A stretch of DNA of 64,000 bases, from positions 15,376,001-15,440,000 of the forward strand of contig OX637344.1 in NCBI GenBank assembly GCA_951799405.1. The letters run 5' to 3'. The position numbers and the translations under genes are program-made. Positions 31,840 to 43,924 of the stretch are shown here, piece after piece. The notes beneath the pieces were generated by a model. The model did no database searches and was not told the DNA's origin. It saw only the letters and a program-made list of their open reading frames with translations. The DNA is from Agapetus fuscipes (Eukaryota; Arthropoda; Insecta; Trichoptera; Glossosomatidae). Positions within the stretch are counted from its first letter, which is position 1; each line of letters opens with the position of its first letter.

Positions 31840-32160
31840 GCACGCCACCCCCATGTTTCGCTGAGGTATGTTCTGTTGATAAGCCTTCAAAACGACCACT
31901 ACGCTCTGCCCTTACTGCTGTCAACAAGGTCATAGTGCCCAAAAGAGCGAACACATCAAATTTTGCAGACAGGAGATTTGCGGTGGCCGGGCCGGTTGCC
32001 TGGAACAATTTGCCCGTCGGTGTTCGCGCGAACCAGCCTACCACCACCTTCAGAAAGGGACTGAAGAGACTGCTTTTTTCAAGAAGCCACGGCGCCCTTG
32101 AGATTCTGGTTCTGGACCATTAAATAGCGCCACAGGAAAGAAATCATCCATGATCATCAT
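31840..32160 (+). mobile_element. CR1-like LINE C-terminus and 3' UTR
   Basis: Encodes KRANTSNFADRRFAVAGPVA, then WNNLPVGVRANQ and FRKGLKRLLF, the CR1-type RAF-VAGP-WN-LP signature. It ends in a tagcgccacaggaaag to atcatcatcat tail. Confidence 0.8.
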
Positions 32161-32369
32161 CATATATATTACCTTTGCAATCAATATCAAAACCATGGGA
32201 ACCTAAATTTTCTTGAGCACAGAAGGAAAGTCGAAATGCTCAGTTGTTTCTAAAGGTACAATAATGGTGTCTGTTCTGATGAAATATCCTCACTTATATC
32301 CCTTCCTCTCGTCACAACAAGGGCAACGCGTAGAGCGGCTCACATTCATCCCTTTGCAGTTGATATCAA

Positions 32370-32940
32370 AACCATGAAAACTTGGTGCTTTCACGACTCA
32401 TTATTTTTCCAAACTGCTACCAACAAGCTACCGGTTTTTGTGTTCACAACGCAATTTAACCCTATCCTATTCAAAACCAAAGTGAATCGCTACTTTCTTA
32501 CAGTGTCTCAAAACAAAGCCAACAAAACACTACACGCAAAGGGTGCCATACAACTCGATTCCCAACGGCTTCCCTTTTAAAATGAGGCAACAAAGTAGTT
32601 AAAGAATATAGACACAAAGTAAAAAAATACATTTAAAACCAAATAAACAATACGTATTATTTCCCCATTGAAACCATGCAGTCTATTAATTTTTGCCTGA
32701 TTTTAAAAGGGAAACTGATGGGAATCGAGTTGTATGGCACCTTTTGCCACTGCTACACAGCTAACAGCCCTGAAACGAGAAGGCTCAGTATACTTCTTAC
32801 TCTTTTTAATGTCTCAAAACAAAGCCAACACAACACACAGAACAACACTATGCAGCTAACAGCCCTGTTACAAAAGATCAGACATCATAGATTTCAAGAG
32901 TCTCAGGTATCTATAGAGTTAGCATGAGGCTGACTACCTA
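32370..32940 (+). mobile_element. LINE 3' end (type F) with a hAT-like MITE inside
   Basis: The RT-like tail CFHDSLFFQTATNKLPVFVF and NPILFKTKVNRYFL precedes a 3' UTR (gtctcaaaacaaagccaac). The MITE 32,537-32,752 interrupts it, and the UTR resumes with cagctaacagccctg. The block tttaatgtctcaaaacaaagc is repeated after the MITE. Confidence 0.6.
32537..32752. mobile_element. hAT-like MITE, family M2, copy 2
   Basis: Matches 9,216-9,431 (gggtgccatacaactcga, cgtattatttcccca, ccattgaaaccatgcagtc). The right end is gccactg; the left six bases are eroded. Flanks ctacacgc and ctacacag are a probable 8-bp target duplication. Confidence 0.75.
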
Positions 32941-33639
32941 CAATGTAAATCATGCCAGAAAAGTGAGAACTTTGATTTCTTCGCCTACTCAAAAAGTTTC
33001 CCAAAGTTTCGCCTTCCCCCACCCTCAACTCAATAAATAACTTATTTTGTTTTGTTTTGATTTACGCTCTTTCTACCCTCAGCTAGTAGGTACGGGAGTG
33101 TGGGTGGCCACAACTTTGCAACTACCCCTAGGAAACTTCTGTCTGTTTCTCGGCCTCGTATCAAGAAGGGGATGAGAAAAAATGGGGAAATTTATAGGTG
33201 TATGGAAGACCTTTCAATCGACGTGTGAAATTTATTATTTTCAAAGTTTGTTGTACATTATTTGCCCATGTATCTTTAATCTAAGTTGCGAAGATTTATA
33301 GATGTTTATGATTGTTGTTCCGTAGTTTATGATTGTTGTTAGCGGATAAGATTTAAAAAATTAAATGTTCATTTTTATTAAATTTTCTAAAGTTGGTGCA
33401 TTCACAGAGAGAAATTTTATTTTAATTTTAATTAAAAAAACTGTTTGTTTACGTATAACATAGTTTTATTTTCACATTTTTTGAGTTTACAATGCCTTAG
33501 CGCTTTTTTGTTGTTTTTATTGTTGTTGTTTAAATGTTGTTTTTATTTTTATTTGTTGTTTTTGTTGCATTTTTATTGTTTTTCTGCATTTTTTGAAGCC
33601 ACTTCTATAGGCAAGGTTTTTTCTATTTTTTTTTTTTGT

Positions 33640-33985
33640 TTTAAATTAGAATTTTGTATTTGATTTTAATGTTTATACTCGTACATATTATTATTTGAGT
33701 ATTTCAAAAATTTTATATGTTGTGTATGTTCTTTGACTTATACATAGGTTGGTATGTGGCTGACCATCTATGCTGTAGAAAATGGTTCACTTTGCCAATG
33801 TCAACCCGCGTTAAAAAAAGGTCGGCAAGAGTTGCAAGGTGTATGTTCATTTGAGATTTGGGTTTTTTATGTTATAGGTTCACATGCGGCATGTACTACC
33901 GCGAACTTATTCATGTTTGCTTGTGAAAATGCATATAATTTGAATTCCCAATGTAACATATCTTTGCAACTTAGATTAGATTAGA
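33640..33985 (+). repeat. LINE 3'-UTR repeat, plus copy
   Basis: Full UTR from the distal A/T segment through gacttatacataggttggta to ttgcaacttagattagat. A related short fragment lies at 33,215-33,295. Confidence 0.75.
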
Positions 33986-34065
33986 AGGGAGGGCCCTAGA
34001 GGTGTGACACACACAAAAACGGCGCTCTTTTGTCATGTATTAAATTTTAATTATATAAATTATCC
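33985..34065 (+). repeat. SINE-like family B 3' end
   Basis: agggccctagaggtgtgaca and aaaaacggcgctc. Confidence 0.5.
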
Positions 34066-34470
34066 TCATATATGTATATACATATATATAAGGGGGTATA
34101 ATATGGAATTTTATTTAGATACATAAAAGTGAAATTTCATAAAGTCATTACCAAAAATCTACATTTGATAATTACTTACCTGCGAGCAAATACTACAAAT
34201 ACTTTTACTAATTTCCAATGAGAAAAGTTAAAATGTGAAGCCCAAGCCAAGAGCAAACAGTTTCCACCTTTGACTGGAAATATAATTTACGAAATTCCAC
34301 AAGCGAATGCAAGATTGATTGTGAAAGTTAATTCTTACAGTCTGAAATTCAGCAAAGCGATTCTGTAAAGTCAAAATTTATTTCAGCAATTAACAGATCA
34401 AATTCCTGGAGTTTTGGGTGTTTGTCTTTTGGGGAATGAAGGTTGTATTTCACAAATTAAAAAAAAAATT
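34065..34470. other. Single-copy intron sequence
   Basis: No repeat or coding match; apart from a TATATA palindrome near 34,075-34,090, base composition is ordinary. Confidence 0.5.
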
Positions 34471-34477
34471 CTGAAGA

Positions 34478-34860
34478 GATGTTTTCCTGGATCTGTTGCC
34501 GTGGTCTATGGGAGCTGGAGCTTCCGGACGTTTCGCCAATGCTCTTAACACAGCAAACCATCTTGCTTCTATAAGTACGTTTACTCCGCACTTTCACATG
34601 CAAAATAAACAGATGTCGCTGCTACACAACACAACTCATACGCAGAGTGCCATCATTTTTCACCTTTAAGCCCCGAGTGTACACACACATCATCTTTCGT
34701 CACATTTTTCTTCAAGATCATCTTCATCATCACACTTCACGCTGAAAAAGCCCATCGTAGACATGGGCAAAATGTCCGGAAGCTCCAGTTTCCACAGACC
34801 ACGGCAACAGATCCTGGAAAACATCTCTCCAGCATTTTCAGCCAGCCGTGTAAGCCTTAA
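34478..34860. repeat. Foldback element with hammerhead-like motif (i)
   Basis: Arms gatgttttcctggatctgtt to cttccggacgtttcgcc and the reverse are about 60 bp, spaced by about 210 bp. At 34,741-34,772 the motif reads CTGAAAA, A, GCCCAT/ATGGGC, AAAA, with the GAAA degraded. Homologous to 21,904-22,165. Confidence 0.8.
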
Positions 34861-34959
34861 ACTCTAATTTTAAAAAGATAAGTGTTTCATTCAACAAAAG
34901 TTGGAAAGCATATTTAATTTTAATAAATCAACAATAAAATTGATAAGCTAAGATTTATT

Positions 34960-35190
34960 GAAATTTCGTTCCCCCAGTGCATTGTACATTGTCTTAAGGA
35001 TGTGCGCATTCTTCACAATATGAGCTAATAAAGAATCGTTAAACACGAATATTTGAGAGTTGTTTTAAATATTTTTAAAACCAATTTCCAGATTTCATAA
35101 GACACATTGGTCCAGTACACATACAAACATTGCTCATGTGACATTATCACGTATGGACATAAGACAAACAAGCAAGCCACTTCAGTTGAA
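34960..35190. mobile_element. MITE family D copy
   Basis: tgtcttaaggatgtgc, atttcataagacacattgg and attgctcatgtgac; ends at agacaaacaagc. Confidence 0.65.
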
Positions 35191-35203
35191 GTTATAATTA
35201 AAC

Positions 35204-35478
35204 ATTAACTGTTTAATAATATTTTATTTATTTAATTGAAGGATTCAAATCAAAACACTGTTTTGTATTTTCACGATTATAATTATTTATTATTTAATTT
35301 TACTAACGTTTTCGATAATATATCATCGTCAGGTATACAAAATTTTAAATTATTATAATCGTGAAAATACAAAACAGGGTTTTGATTTGAATCCTTCAAT
35401 TCAATAAAGAAAATATTATTGAATATAAATTTTCACAGTGTTAATCCACAAACAATTAAAAAAATAATTAACTGTTTA
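35204..35478. repeat. Foldback element with 12-bp target duplication (b)
   Basis: ATTAACTGTTTA occurs at 35,204-35,215 and 35,467-35,478. Arms of about 80-88 bp (35,213-35,300 and 35,338-35,417) flank a 37-nt loop. The loop reverse strand (35,332-35,305) reads CTGACGA, T, GATA/TATC, GAAAACGTT. The 3' tail (attttcacagtgttaatcc) matches element (a). Confidence 0.9.
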
Positions 35479-35694
35479 TTAAAGCGATCCCAAAAATGTT
35501 TCTAATCATAAATATCTAAATATTGGTATGAAAAAACTATTGGAAAAATTTGTTAAAATCTGCAGTAATCATGGAGCATATAAAAAAACGTTGGATATAT
35601 CACAATAATTGCTAGCTGATAACGCATTTTCGAGATTTAGTATTTTTCGCGGGAGTTTTTTTAAAATTTATTAGCTGGTGCCATTGACTTATGA

Positions 35695-36045
35695 TATCTG
35701 TGGACTAGAAATTATTTTAACGAAAAGAGACATTCTATATCTGTTTCAGCTTACTTACGAAAATGTGCATTAGTAAGAAAGATAACAAAGAACTTCACAG
35801 TTGCATTTACATGCGTAAAAAAAAACTCGGGCGAATTTAAAAATGTACCTAGAAAGTTGGTACTATTGCAAATAATAATGTCTGCCAAACAAGTCCGAAC
35901 ACAGCTAGAATTGACAGATAATACGCGTTATAAATATTTCGATCGCTAAAATTGACGAATTTTGAAGGTAAAAGGCATTATTTTAAGGCATGATGGCATG
36001 TGTTATAATTGAGTGTCGAAACACAAAATGGGTTTGGACAACATG
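35695..36045. repeat. Dispersed repeats G and H, copy 2
   Basis: 35,695-35,860 matches 4,120-4,261 and 35,920-36,045 matches 7,240-7,400. Both lie near L-family LTRs at each locus, so they could belong to one larger unrecognised element. Confidence 0.45.
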
Positions 36046-36112
36046 GCCTGATTTCGTATGACTACACCACTGCAACGTTTGACAGGACTGAGACAAATGT
36101 GGGCTATAGTAT

Positions 36113-36526
36113 TGTTGTGTAAATAACAAATTCTATAAATTTTAGGTAAGTAGGTGTATTATTAGCAGATTAGAGTTGGAGAAATTATTATTGGTACCTA
36201 GGTAAGAGACATTCAATTATCTACCTACTGAAAGCTTTTTGTTCTGGAAGGTTCTAGCAAAATTGGCTTCTAGCAACTACTGTCTTTAGGAGTACAAAGG
36301 GCTGCAAGCGGCTCGCAAGAGTCAGTCGATATACGTCGCTCTGCTTCTAAACAAAAAAGACATTGAAGACCAACTGTGAAGTAAATGTGTTAAATGCTAA
36401 ACCATAAATGTGAATTGTTAAAAATAAATATAAATTGTTAAATAAATCTAAGAGTAAAATAAATATCCATAAAAGAAGACCAGTTTTGTTAATTTAAAGA
36501 CTTTTTTGAACCCTGAAAACACAACA
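36113..36526 (+). mobile_element. Solo LTR, family L
   Basis: 414 bp, TGTTGTG to CACAACA; flanks GTAT/GTAC. Keeps ggaaggttctagcaaaattgg and the aataaatatcc to gaagaccag block. Confidence 0.82.
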
Positions 36527-36959
36527 GTACATGTATCAATGCAGGAAGTTAGTTTCTGCTCCTCTATGTTGTTACTCAATGGGTGGTGCGCTTGCTCTGG
36601 ATACCGAGTTTCCGTATAGGCTGCCAACTCTCCTGGACCACGAGTATAAATCATTTCGTGCACTCACCTCGTTCGCGTAAACCTAAAAATGTATGAAAGA
36701 CACGATAGCACCCACAGTGAGTGATTTAGTTTTCATACTTATTTTATTCATTTACTAGTTCACTCAATGTTTTTTTTATACTTTCAGTACTGTGTCGGCA
36801 ACGGGAAGCATTACTTAATCGTTCAAAAAACATAAATAACGTCAAAGAAATAAGCATACGGAAGAATTCCATTTTTCATGAAACCTTGGATTACTTAAGT
36901 CGCCTAAAACCAAAAGGGGCCATTCAGGATTTGTTTGGTTAAACAAAATACGACAATGG

Positions 36960-37260
36960 CGTAGACTGTAACCGTAACTCTGTCATCATTCCGCTAGGGG
37001 GGGGGGGGCAGAGCCTCTGCAGAGATGCCTCTATTTCTTCCTATCCTTATTCAATTCATTCATATCCATCACCTTTTTCATGCATTTTCTTCTTTTACGC
37101 TCACTTTGTACATCCCATTCTTTCACAATCTCCTCCTAAATATTTTTCTCAGTCGTCCCTTATCTAGCTTCTTCCTTCGACACTTCCTTTGTATATATAC
37201 TTTGTCGGTCTTTTATCATTCATTTTTTCCACATGCCCAAGCCATCTCCACAGAACCCCT
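36960..37260 (-). repeat. LINE 3' tail, minus copy
   Basis: Reverse of GAGGCTCTGCC and the GATATGAATGAATTG tail, continuing into RT C-terminal-like sequence. A run of ten G sits at about 37,000. Confidence 0.55.
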
Positions 37261-37390
37261 AACAAGAATGGTAGAATCTATTTATTTTGTTTATTCGTAA
37301 AGAGGGATGACATTCACCAATATATTTTTGTATGGCTTGAAAAAAGTGTTTACACAGGTTATTGATGAAACGCAACTAAAACGCAAATAA

Positions 37391-37713
37391 GCTACACATA
37401 TTGTGTAACTTCTTGGTTACATTATGCCTGGTAGGGTTGCATGAAGCGATTAAGGTCCTTTTTATTTTAACGGGTAAGGGGACCGGCCTCACTCCAACCA
37501 CTTTTAATTCTCCCTGCTCCCGGTCTCCGAGCTCCCGAAGGGCTGGTTCTCATTTATTGTGAATGCTGAATGCACCTTGCCGGTATTCACTTTGTATTTT
37601 TAAAATATATATACACCGAAACCGGAAATAATTTCTTACACCCTTGGTGGGAATCGAACCCTTGCTCTCTGCATGGACTGCAAGCATTCTACCAACTGAG
37701 CTATCGACCGGAC
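37391..37713 (-). repeat. SINE-like family A, minus copy
   Basis: Full length but diverged; tail cacatattgtgtaacttc, head ctatcgaccggac. Confidence 0.8.
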
Positions 37714-38190
37714 TTCTTGGTCGTTGCTACAAATCGTCATCAATTATTATTTCATAGAATCACTTTAGATTTGCACTGTACAGTAGTTAAATGATTTCTG
37801 ACGCTCTTGAGCATTTTGGTCCCTAATTTATATTAAAAATAAAGATAATTCTCGAAACATGGTCAATCGTTACATGCTAGATTTTGCTATAACATTCAAT
37901 TCAACCCATCTCAAACAAATACAAATTCTTTTAAGTACCTAACATCTATTTATTTCTAGAGAAACTTATATAGACACTAACACAAACAATCCACAACACA
38001 CAACTACAGATTCATAATAATATACAGAGAGGTACGCATTTTATAAAATAAAATAAGAAAGGGTGTAAGTGCGAGTTAACAAACAAATATCTTAAAAAAC
38101 AATTTCAAGGGAGCGGGCTTCCTCTTATTAAAAACAGAAAATAAGAAATTCCACGCGGAGAGGAGGTATCCTGAATTATATTGTTTTAGG
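37713..38190. other. Intron stretch with no recognised feature
   Basis: AT-rich; no repeat match or coding sense seen. Confidence 0.5.
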
Positions 38191-38270
38191 CCGTCGCTAC
38201 TCTAACGGATAACGAGCCGTCGCTATAACGGAATAACGACTCGTCGCTATAAGAGTATAAGGAATGAGGG
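38190..38270. repeat. Short array of CGTCGCTATAACGG-type units (left)
   Basis: Three units (cgtcgctactctaacgg, cgtcgctataacgg, cgtcgctataagag) spaced about 23 bp. The motif recurs at 40,320-40,395. Confidence 0.7.
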
Positions 38271-38569
38271 ATGTTCGGTAAGTCTATAGAGAAAAACAGC
38301 AAGCATTTTTTGAGTTTTTCTTGCTTGCTTAGCAATAAACTTCCTGAACAAACCTGTAAAACTGTGAGTTGATTTTAGCGTTTATTTATTTATTTTATAT
38401 GAATACGCCAACAGAACAACAGAGTTACACATACACAAAACACATAATACAAACACATAAGTATCTCCAATGCTCCAATAATAGGCATCTATCGCATATA
38501 CATTTTAACTATACGAATGTCTTCTCAGCGTTACCCAAGATGGGTATTGTTTGTGAATTGGCACCTTCT

Positions 38570-38665
38570 ACAGTGATGACCAAGCGCGAACTTTGAAGAG
38601 GGCTCTTGAAGTGTGATTAACACAAAAACAGCGCTCACCAAATAAATAATCTTAATATTATTGTT
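38570..38665 (+). repeat. SINE-like family B 3' end
   Basis: gatgaccaagcgcgaact, ggctcttgaagtgtgatt and gctcaccaaataaat. Confidence 0.6.
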
Positions 38666-38689
38666 ATAACTTTTTTTTTTGTAGTTTTT

Positions 38690-38860
38690 TTTTTTTTTTC
38701 AAGAGATTGGGTTTTGTATATTGTAGGTCCACATGCGGCATGTGTTAGCGCGAAATTATGCATGTCTGCCTGTGGGAATGCATTTAATATGAATCTCAAA
38801 TGATACATATCTTTGAAGCTTAGATTTAGATTAGATTTAGATTAGATTAGATACCATTCA
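38690..38860 (+). repeat. LINE UTR end with (TTAGA)n tail
   Basis: ggtccacatgcggcatgtg to ctttgaagcttagatttag, then an expanded agatt repeat, the tail form expected of a LINE 3' end. Confidence 0.7.
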
Positions 38861-38869
38861 ACCATTTTC

Positions 38870-39913
38870 AGAATACAACGTGATTACAACCTAAATTTTA
38901 AACATCTGGACATTTTTCAAGACTCATTACTAACCTACCGTAACAAATTGAGATATTTTTCAACTCCCTTCAATTCCTTTCCCTAATCCCCTCAATCAAC
39001 CTTACACACATTAATCCCTCCTTTTCCGCATTTTCTACTTAAATTAATAAAAAGCTTGGCTTTGTTTTCTGAATTACCAAAGATTTCCGTGATTTACATA
39101 CAATAAAAATTCTTTATACTTCACTGGTCTGTAGCGTTTTAGAATACTGTTCTACCATCTGGTCTCCTCACTTCTCGGTCCATATTGACAATATTGAAAA
39201 AGTTCATACTAAATTTTTAAAAATCGTTAATTTTAAACTAAATATTCCTATTGCTAATTTTGACCCCATCCTCCTTAACTCCTTACTTAATTTAACAAGT
39301 TTGTCTAATAGGAGAAAAATTATTGATTTACTCACACTCTATAAAATTAAGAATGGTCTAATAGATTGCCCGATGTTACTTGAAACTATTAATTTTTTTG
39401 TTCCGCGACAGGGATCTCGTCAGATAGTTCCTTATCGCCCTGTAGCTTCCAACACTGTTGCAGAGTACAACAGTTGCATTAATCGCATTCAACGTATTGG
39501 TAACCAATATACGTTGGACTTTGATCCTTCTAATAATAATTTTAATAGGTACAGGACAGGTTTGAAGGGATTCTTTCTGCGGGGCCAATATTAATTGTTG
39601 TTTTACTTATGTATTATATGTAATTTTTTTTTTTTTTTAAATGAGTGAGTTTTGCATTGTATATCTGCTTTTTGAATTGCACAATTGTTTTCACCATATT
39701 ATTTAATATTTCTGATATAAGTTATTACCTTACTATACTTAAGTTTTACCTACCTATTATCATTTTAATTAAGTTATTCTCATATTATCATTTTGCACTA
39801 GCATATCTTTTTATTCACTGTAATTTAATACATGTTTTTCTTTTTGGTATTTTTATGTATTTGTATTATTTTTGAAACTCTGTATATATTTAATGTAAAA
39901 GGCACTAAGTGCC

Positions 39914-39942
<29 letters not shown>
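38870..39942 (+). mobile_element. Jockey-like LINE 3' fragment with poly(A)
   Basis: Degenerate RT end: a stretch near 39,130 reads like EYCSTIWSPHFSVHIDNIEK across frames. A 97-codon open end (39,301-39,594, SNRRKIIDLLTLYKIKNGL to RTGLKGFFLRGQY) follows, then a 3' UTR and A tract 39,919-39,942. It appears inserted in another LINE whose sequence flanks it (38,870-39,045 and 39,943-40,240). Confidence 0.7.
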
Positions 39943-39944
<2 letters not shown>

Positions 39945-40240
39945 TCAATTTCCTTCTAATTTACTTTGTTATATTCACTCCGTTATAAATACTTTACTTT
40001 CATACCTCCGATTGTTTCACTTATTGTTAAAACTTTTCTTATACCTTCTTTCTTTCTTTTTTGCTATTCTTAACTTTGTTACTCTTATACCTGCTCAACA
40101 TACTGATTACACTACAAGAATACCTTTAAACCATTTAAATTTGAAGAAAACAACTTTGGCTAACACTAATTTTAAAAAACACTATGTATTCACATTCATA
40201 AAAATGTAGTTTTCTGAAATAAATAAATAAAATAAAATAT
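39943..40240 (+). repeat. Flanking LINE-like 3' end
   Basis: Contains an RT-tail-like end (NTFKP..K..FG) in broken frames and a terminal aataaataaataaaataaaa. Confidence 0.35.
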
Positions 40241-40319
40241 TATTGTTTATTTTTCATCAAAAGTGAGACAATTGAGAAGAAAAAAATTAAGCTTTTCCAG
40301 TCCTCCCTCGTTTCTGTGT

Positions 40320-40395
40320 AACGCCCGTCGCTATAACGGGAGTAACGGGCGTCGTTATAAGCGGGCACCTAGCGACGCGGCGTTATAACGGAATC
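40320..40395. repeat. Short array of CGTCGCTATAACGG-type units (right)
   Basis: cgtcgctataacggg, cgtcgttataagcgg and gcgttataacggaatcg, about 2.1 kb from the left array in the same orientation. Confidence 0.7.
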
Positions 40396-40887
40396 GAACC
40401 AGGGCTTCAGCACTTCATAAAAATAAATACACCAATTGCTTTTTATTCAGCTTTTTTTTAGCTTGTTACATTTTTCTACAGGATTGCTTTATTTTTGCTT
40501 TTAAAGGTTGATAACTATTTTGTAATGTTAGTTAAATACGATTACTTCTTTAATAAATAAATATACTTATTTCCGATGAATGCCTGAATGGAATTAACAA
40601 CGGATTTCATGAACCAAATCGTAGACGCAATCGGGTTTATCATTATTTCATAAAAGGCATACTTGACTTCATCACGAAAAGTGTCTCTTTTGCGACAATG
40701 AAGCTTGAACTGAATTTTTAGAATAAATTGTTGTTGTTCGTAATTGACGATTGTACATACACAAAGTGATCTTTGTTGATGTTTTGACAGATGGCTCAGA
40801 AGCTCAATTGTTAGGTTATTCATTTAAAATTAAATATTCACATTTCTGATTTTAAATTTTGATTACGGTCGTTAGACATTTTAAAGA

Positions 40888-41160
40888 ATGAAAAAAAAAA
40901 TACTTTCCAGTATATGGAGGCCAGTACTAACTTCAATGATCCACCCTTTTATTAATCGGACGATTTCACAAGAAGACATTATATCGTCATTCTGTACAAC
41001 TGGGGCTATAGCGACTTCTATGGATGTATCTCCAAAGGTTAATAAAAATACCTACAACCTTCGGCCTCGATCAAACAACAATAATTCAAAAGTTCGTGGT
41101 TCCTCCTTGTAGAGGACACACGTCTCCTGAGGACATGACTCCGACGAAACGTAGAGAAAA
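40888..41160 (+). mobile_element. Possible Penelope-like end: short ORF then hammerhead-like motif (d)
   Basis: A 74-codon frame ends in a basic KNTYNLRPRSNN stretch with a stop at 41,112. About 14 bp on, 41,126-41,151 reads CTGAGGA, C, a degenerate helix and GAAACGTA. ORF end followed by such a motif is the layout expected where a Penelope-like coding region meets its terminal repeat; the ORF itself is not identified. Confidence 0.45.
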
Positions 41161-41693
41161 TCGTTCTTCTCTTTTGCACAGGCAGTAAAATCCGTTTTTT
41201 TATTCTTTAAAATCAACATTTCTGTCTAATTAAGATAAAAGATATCCAGCCCTAAGCGCATTTCATACTTTTACTAGATGTTTTTTTAGAAACCGTGATC
41301 AAAATGTGTTCAAATCGGAATTGTAACAAAAAATAAACTTTCTAGCTGTCGAAAGAAGTGTATTTCAAGCTTACCACAAAAGCCCTGATAATGCTGGCTT
41401 CAGGCCGCATACAACCTTCCGCGATAGTAAATATCTTTGGAATTTTCCCACACCTCAGACAAAAGACCCATCTACAGGGCTTCATAATATAAACCAGGTC
41501 ATCCCAATGTCCGATCCAACGCCTCCCTATGAAATATCTTACAATTTTAAATGAACTATCGAAATCCAATAAACATGACCACGTTCTTTTCTTTTATCGG
41601 AAATTCGACAAATCGATGTATCCACCCATTTCCTTAGGGAAAAACAAACCAAAGACTAAAATGATTAATATATAAATAGAGTTTTTGGCGTAC

Positions 41694-41928
41694 GGTAGAG
41701 TGCTTGCATTCCATGCCGTAACCCCGTGTTCGAATCCTACCGAGGGTGTCAGAAATGATTTATGATTTTGGTGTTTACTTGAAACCCCAAAATAAAATAC
41801 CGGCAAGGCAAAATGAGTACCAACCCCCTCGGGATCTGGGAAATTCCCACTTCAACTGATGTGGTTGACATAAGGCCGGCCCCCTTACCTGTAAAAATAA
41901 ATAGGTACCACTCACCACTTGCAAAACG
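41694..41928 (+). repeat. SINE-like family A copy, 5'-eroded
   Basis: Head starts within the A box (ggtagagtgcttgc); body to caccacttgc. Confidence 0.8.
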
Positions 41929-42059
41929 TTTCTTATTTCAGATTTGCCTAGTGTTTTCTGTCGTATAAAATATGGAAAACGGTGCATTTATCTGCAAAAC
42001 CCATCTTAGCTTTGAATGCCACTTATTTAGTTTTGGTTCAACATTTTGCTAAATTAAAT

Positions 42060-42350
42060 TAGGATGATTTATTTGGTGAGCACTGTTTTTGTGTGTATAA
42101 CACTTCAAGAGTCCTCTGCAAGCTCGGTCGTCGCTGTAAAAAGTGCCAATTTTCAAGCAAGACCTAGTTGCTGTAAGGCTGGATGGACCTTTTGATGACC
42201 GATCTTTGGTAAAGGTTTATGAATTTTTAAACCCAGCGAAGAGCAAATTTGAAAATATAAATGGTATATTTTTTGTGCTCCACCGGGATTCAAACCCACA
42301 ACCTTCCATATACGAGTCCGAAGTGTTACCACTGGACTACGGACAGGTCA
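42060..42350 (-). repeat. SINE-like family B, near full-length
   Basis: From gagcactgtttttgtgtg to the head taccactggactacggac. Confidence 0.8.
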
Positions 42351-42354
42351 TGTT

Positions 42355-42475
42355 ATTGAGTAGTTATTGATAAATAATTCATTAAGAAATTAATTCATGA
42401 TTGATAATGTTAATACCTGTTTCAGGCCAGGCAAAAAAGGTTGGTGAATTGCATTTCTCTTCTCTATTGAAAAAA
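42355..42475 (+). repeat. SINE-like family C 3' half
   Basis: aataattcattaagaaat, gataatgttaatacctgttt and aggttggtgaattgc. Confidence 0.6.
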
Positions 42476-42599
42476 AGGTTAATTGTTTATTGAAAATGCC
42501 TGAACAATTATTTTCAGAAAAAAACCGGTAGGTGCCTAAATGAAGATGGGGATTGTAAATTGTAAAATAATTAGCCAAAAAATAACTAATACCATGCAG

Positions 42600-43265
42600 T
42601 AAAAAAAATTTAAAAAAACAGTCGCGGCCATTACGTTTAATTTCATTGTTTAAATATTCCTAATTGCCAGCTCTAAAAGCAATCAAATTAAAATTAATGC
42701 AAATTTAAATTGGCCACCCTTAATGAAGCCGTAGCAAAAACGAGAGCGTTTTCACGTTTTTGAAATACTAATAATTGTATTAGCAGGTTTCATTACGACT
42801 ACCCAAAAAACAATCCGAGTACAAAGCCAAGATAAACTCAACAAAAGCGTTTTACAGAAAATGTATAGAAAATGTAACAGCGCTTCTGTTGAGAGTTTAA
42901 GTTACTATACATTTTTGATATAACTTTGTATTTGAGTTGAAATGAATGTTTAATACTCGGTTTACAGATCTCTGCATTATCCGCCACCCAATTAGGGCGG
43001 GAAAAATGTTTATAAAGAGATTATCTATGCTGGGCGATTAGAACATATTTATTTAGGCAGTTATTGACTCCTAGTACAAAGAGAAAAGGCCATTTCTTTC
43101 GTATCAATTTTAAAAAAATGCCCTTGTTTCATAATTAAATAAAATTGTACAAAAACGTGTTTTTTGTGATATCTTTGTGGTGTCTGTTTTAACAGATAAA
43201 TTGGATATTTTCTCTTATGAAAACGTTAATTTCGGGTAAGAATTTTCTTTTTGTGAAAACAATCA
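42600..43265. other. Single-copy AT-rich stretch; possible conserved non-coding element
   Basis: 42,620-42,760 has non-repetitive TAAT/ATTA-rich sequence (attaaaattaatgcaaattt) unlike any repeat here. Regulatory function is only a guess. Confidence 0.25.
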
Positions 43266-43269
43266 ATAC

Positions 43270-43440
43270 AAATCAGTCAGATTTTTTTGTTCATCACTGT
43301 TTTTGATGAATCACATTTCAAGAGCTCTCTCTGCACGCTTAGTCGTCACTAGTCTGCGACAATTTTCCAATTTCGCAAGCAAGACCCAGTTTCTGTAACG
43401 CTAGATGAACCTGCGTGTGTGGTCCTTGTTAGAAAAATTC
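43270..43440 (-). repeat. SINE-like family B, diverged minus copy
   Basis: tcactgtttttgatgaatca, gcttagtcgtcact and gcaagcaagacccagt. Confidence 0.55.
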
Positions 43441-43504
43441 AAAGTTAGTAACGCAGGGATTTTTATACTTCGAGTAAGCTCCTAATTTTAATAAAAATTT
43501 CATT

Positions 43505-43592
43505 AATATCATCATCAAATAGGTTCAACTCGCCACATGCGACCCCTTCGGGGATAACGCGGCAAGAAGTTACACTATATGTGTAGCTTAGT
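43505..43592 (+). repeat. SINE-like family A 3' tail
   Basis: aataggttcaactcgccaca to atatgtgtagcttagt, followed by an A run. Confidence 0.75.
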
Positions 43593-43924
43593 TTAAAAAA
43601 AAAAAAATCATATCATCTATACGCTTTTGATGCCTTTTACGGACATGGTCTGAACATAGCCAACGTCTTCATGAGGTACCTTCTCAGAAAGACGAATGAG
43701 GATGAACTCTGTTTTTAGTATAAAAATTGTCACAAATCACTGCATAAACGCTTTAAAAGATTTAAGTTCTCCCATAACGGTTCGTCTAATATTCAAAAAG
43801 TTTAACCCCCCTACCTTCAGGTCACTTTCCGAGAAAAAGGCAAAAATAATCAGGAATCGAAACCACAATGTACGTACCCCTGACTTTTGAAGAGTATGTA
43901 TAAAAATTACAAAAAAAAAAAAAA

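Noticed and set aside
36448..36663. 71-codon minus-strand frame beside the solo LTR
   Set aside because: It crosses the LTR boundary, so it cannot be one ancestral coding unit.
41342..41569. 75-codon minus-strand frame as a gene
   Set aside because: No recognised domain or splice-site support, and its length is expected by chance in this much sequence.
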